NCBI GenBank assembly: GCA_030490835.1 | Contig: CM059971.1 | Span: 52,004,012-52,068,011, forward strand | Length of the DNA: 64,000 nt | Origin: Annona cherimola | Taxonomy: Eukaryota; Streptophyta; Magnoliopsida; Magnoliales; Annonaceae | Direction: 5' to 3' | Shown: in pieces, positions 61,797 to 64,000 of the stretch | How the letters are laid out: every line of letters starts with the position of its first letter | Position numbering within the stretch: position 1 is the first letter of the stretch | Position numbers and translations under genes: made by a program | The notes under the pieces: generated by a model | What the model was told of the DNA's origin: nothing | The model's database searches: none | Seen by the model: only the letters and a program-made list of their open reading frames with translations

Positions 61797-61930
61797 TGCG
61801 TTGTGGCGGTGCGGACTCGAGGCTAGGTGCGGTAGGAGAGGTTGTCTATGATCGCCTGACAGTTCAGGACCTCCTCCGTCAGCTCCCATCTGACTCCCGC
61901 CCGCTTGCAGAGCCCGGTAATGAGTGATAG
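61797..61930 (-). pseudogene. Element C ORF, upstream part (putative plant transposon protein)
   Basis: Minus-strand frame LSLITGLCKRAGV, ELTEEVLNCQAIIDN, LSYRT followed by a TAG. ITxLCxxAGV is a hallmark of the conserved globular part of the 'putative plant transposon protein' family found in plant LTR elements. GC-rich like 56290-56595, with which it was continuous before A7 inserted. More N-terminal sequence would lie right of the A9 insertion, outside the window. Confidence 0.65.
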
Positions 61931-63366
61931 TGTGGCGCCCCGAACCGAGACGTCACTTCCTTACCTCAAGATCCTACGATTGGTAAATGTGAATCAGGAT
62001 TGTTGCCTTGATCACACGGCGGGTTCTTAATTGGAATACGTCCAAACTTTTTTTTCGTTTATTTATCTGTCATCATTCATAACTTGACATGACAATCATC
62101 ACACATGGTGACATTTCACTTGTAATAAAATTCATCATTTCATTCATAGCATCTTTACAAGCCGTCATTATACACTCAATCATTGTACATATCATACTTG
62201 CATACGTTCAGTCTTTGAATCATATAAAACTTAAAATTCTAATTAAGTTCACATACACATTAGCTTACCTTAGCATATTCATGCTTTTCCATTCCTCATA
62301 GCCTTTATGGCTATCATCACGTACTTTTCTTCTCATCTTAGGTTCGCAACCTTCTGAGTTTCCCTGGTACCTGTCTAAGGGTTGGGAAAACAAAATGTGA
62401 GTGACAACTTAGTAAGCAAATATTTTATCTTTAGGGCAAAGCTTCCTTGAAAACCTTTTTCATAAACATCGGAAATACCTTTTTCCTGAGGACATTCATA
62501 TGTCCTAAAATATCATCATAAAATCTTTTTCATTAAGCATTTATTCATAAAACCAGTTACAAGCCACGTGTAGGATTGTTAAGGCAAACATACACGTTTT
62601 ACCTTCTCTGATGGAATCCCTTTAATTCTTATATGAACATTTTCAATCCTACATTCAATGTTCATAGACATTACATGAAATCATCGTTTGCCAGAATATT
62701 TTTTTTATAAATCCTTAGGCAAATGAGACATCTCATGTCTCAAAACATCATTAACATAAACCATCATAAAATCCTTTAGCCAAGAGACATTTTATGTCTC
62801 AAAACATTTTTCATATAGTTTCCTTTGGTAATGGACATTCATATGTCCTAAAACACTTTTTATTTCAACACATTAACATTGGACATTCTCATGTCCATAA
62901 ACCCTTATCATTTAGGCTCTTTAGAAAAGGACATTCTTATGTCCAATCCAAGTTTCACATAAATCTTTTTCATAATCCCCGTCTTGGGGCTTGTTTATAT
63001 TAAACAAGGCAAATAAAATACATAAACCATTTTCATAACTGCATTTGCATAAAAATATTTTCTTTTATTCCCGTTATTTACACTTTTGTGTAAAACACCC
63101 TCTCTTTTAAGGTAACTTATACATATTAGCTCATAAAAATCCCTTTTAGATAACTTTTTGTATAGATGATTTTATATACCAATCTTTGGGCTTTTGAAAA
63201 GCAAAACGTATGAAAATGCATTTCTCCCCATCCAGTAGTGACACTTAGCAAGTGATCATGCTACCTTTGGAAGAGAATCCTTAACAACACGCTAGCTCAG
63301 CGGCTGTTTATATAATCTACTCCCATCTCAGGGAGGGTGCCGCTGGCACTCCTGTCATCCCTTAGC
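61931..63366 (-). mobile_element. Family A LTR, long form, left part (copy A9)
   Basis: It starts TGTGGCGCCCCGAACCGAG after GATAG (putative TSD 61926-61930), inserted in the C ORF. Closely follows A4 and the reverse of A5: acceptor CTGTC near 62371, GGACAT dyad array 62485-62950, conserved core with GAGGGTGCCGCTGGC near 63335. Cut by family B LTR at 63367. Confidence 0.9.
62485..62950. repeat. Array of GGACAT...ATGTCC dyads in LTR A9
   Basis: Units include GGACATTCATATGTCC, GAACATTTTC...ATGTTC, GAGACATCTCATGTCTC, GAGACATTTTATGTCTC, GGACATTCATATGTCC, GGACATTCTCATGTCC and GGACATTCTTATGTCC. This is a third independent copy of the array in A4 and A5. Confidence 0.85.
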
Positions 63367-64000
63367 TGTTGGAAACAATGTTTAAAACAAAACAAAATTG
63401 ACCAAAGCATAAGTTTTGATGATTAACAAAGTCAAATTTGAGTATAAATGATTACTAATGAATGTGTTGAATGCCTTAAGGAATGAAATTAGCCAAGTCG
63501 ATTTCCAAGTCGACTCAGACTTCGACTTAGGGTGAAGTCGATCCCGAAGTCGACTCCACATTCGACTTCAAACGGAACCTGAAGGACAGATTTGAATTTG
63601 GAAGGTGAACAGCTGAAGTCGCAACCCAAGTCGACTCCACTTGCGACTTGGAAGCCAAGTCGCAGACGAAGTCGACTCCAGTATCGACTTGAAGATGCAT
63701 AGTTCCTTCCAGCGTTGATTTTGGGACAGAACATTCCGAAGTCGCAGTCGAAGTCGACTCCGGCTTGCGACTTGGGCGAAGTCACAGACGAAGTTGACCC
63801 CAAGATCGACCTGAGGTTCTCAAAGTTCAAGACACAGGTTCAAGCTCATTTCAAGATGAAGACAACTCAAGATATGAAGACAATACAAAATTAAAGCAAG
63901 CAAGGTGCATGAATCAAAGGCAAATTAACCATATAAGTTTTCAAGCTCTTCAAGATTCACAAGGTTTACAAAATGTGAAGCCAATTCAGAATGAAAATAA
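63367..64000 (+). mobile_element. Copia family B LTR, left part (copy B3)
   Basis: It starts TGTTGGAAACAATG, then TTTTGATGATTAACAAAGTC as in other B LTRs, with an AAGTCG array at 63495-63830. The preceding TTAGC may be its TSD. It runs off the window, so solo LTR versus full element is unknown. Confidence 0.88.

Overview
The window looks like plant nuclear heterochromatin, most likely from an angiosperm. It is AT-rich and has no intact protein-coding host gene. It is built almost entirely of LTR retrotransposons nested inside one another. Most coordinates below come from reading terminal TG...CA ends and target-site duplications (TSDs) directly. No alignment or database search was run, so family names rest on recognised motifs. 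Letters A to D are local labels for repeat families.

Left half (about 0.9 to 32.7 kb). The host layer appears to be one Ty3/gypsy element of Tat type: a second (archaeal-type) RNase H, integrase, then an ANTISENSE multi-exon ORF with a plant mobile domain (PMD), and a polypurine tract at 32.66 kb. Three things interrupt it. (1) A solo LTR of family D (2367-9161, TSD ACCAG/ACTAG) sits in the integrase core and carries an LTR of family A (3676-8221) with a ~1 kb internal palindrome. (2) A mitochondrial-type linear-plasmid segment (about 11757-29029), encoding a phage-type single-subunit RNA polymerase, splits the antisense PMD gene. (3) A complete Ty1/copia element B1 (12787-25000, TSD GTTAT) splits the N-terminus of the polymerase gene and itself carries a family A LTR (14429-18445, TSD TTTTA) just behind its primer-binding site. 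A Tourist-like MITE (31981-32270) lies upstream of the PMD gene.

Middle (32.7 to 39.3 kb). This holds the putative Tat 3' LTR and decayed fragments of two host genes lying back to back: a calcium-dependent protein kinase and a U-box protein. It also holds an AT-rich tandem repeat, a GGCCCA-rich stretch, another family A LTR and an antisense copia fragment.

Right half (39.3 to 64 kb). Family A LTRs are inserted into each other and into a minus-strand LTR element C that encodes a putative plant transposon protein. Two family B LTRs (48868-50647 and 63367 to the window end) are also present.

Main points of interest: family A (ten copies, 1.9 to 5.7 kb) keeps a conserved TATA box and a conserved three-exon splice layout in copies that otherwise differ greatly, and most of its length variation lies inside the putative introns. 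Three unrelated LTR families each carry arrays of short inverted repeats, and in family A the arms change in a compensating way. All eight in-frame stops of the plasmid polymerase pseudogene are TAG.
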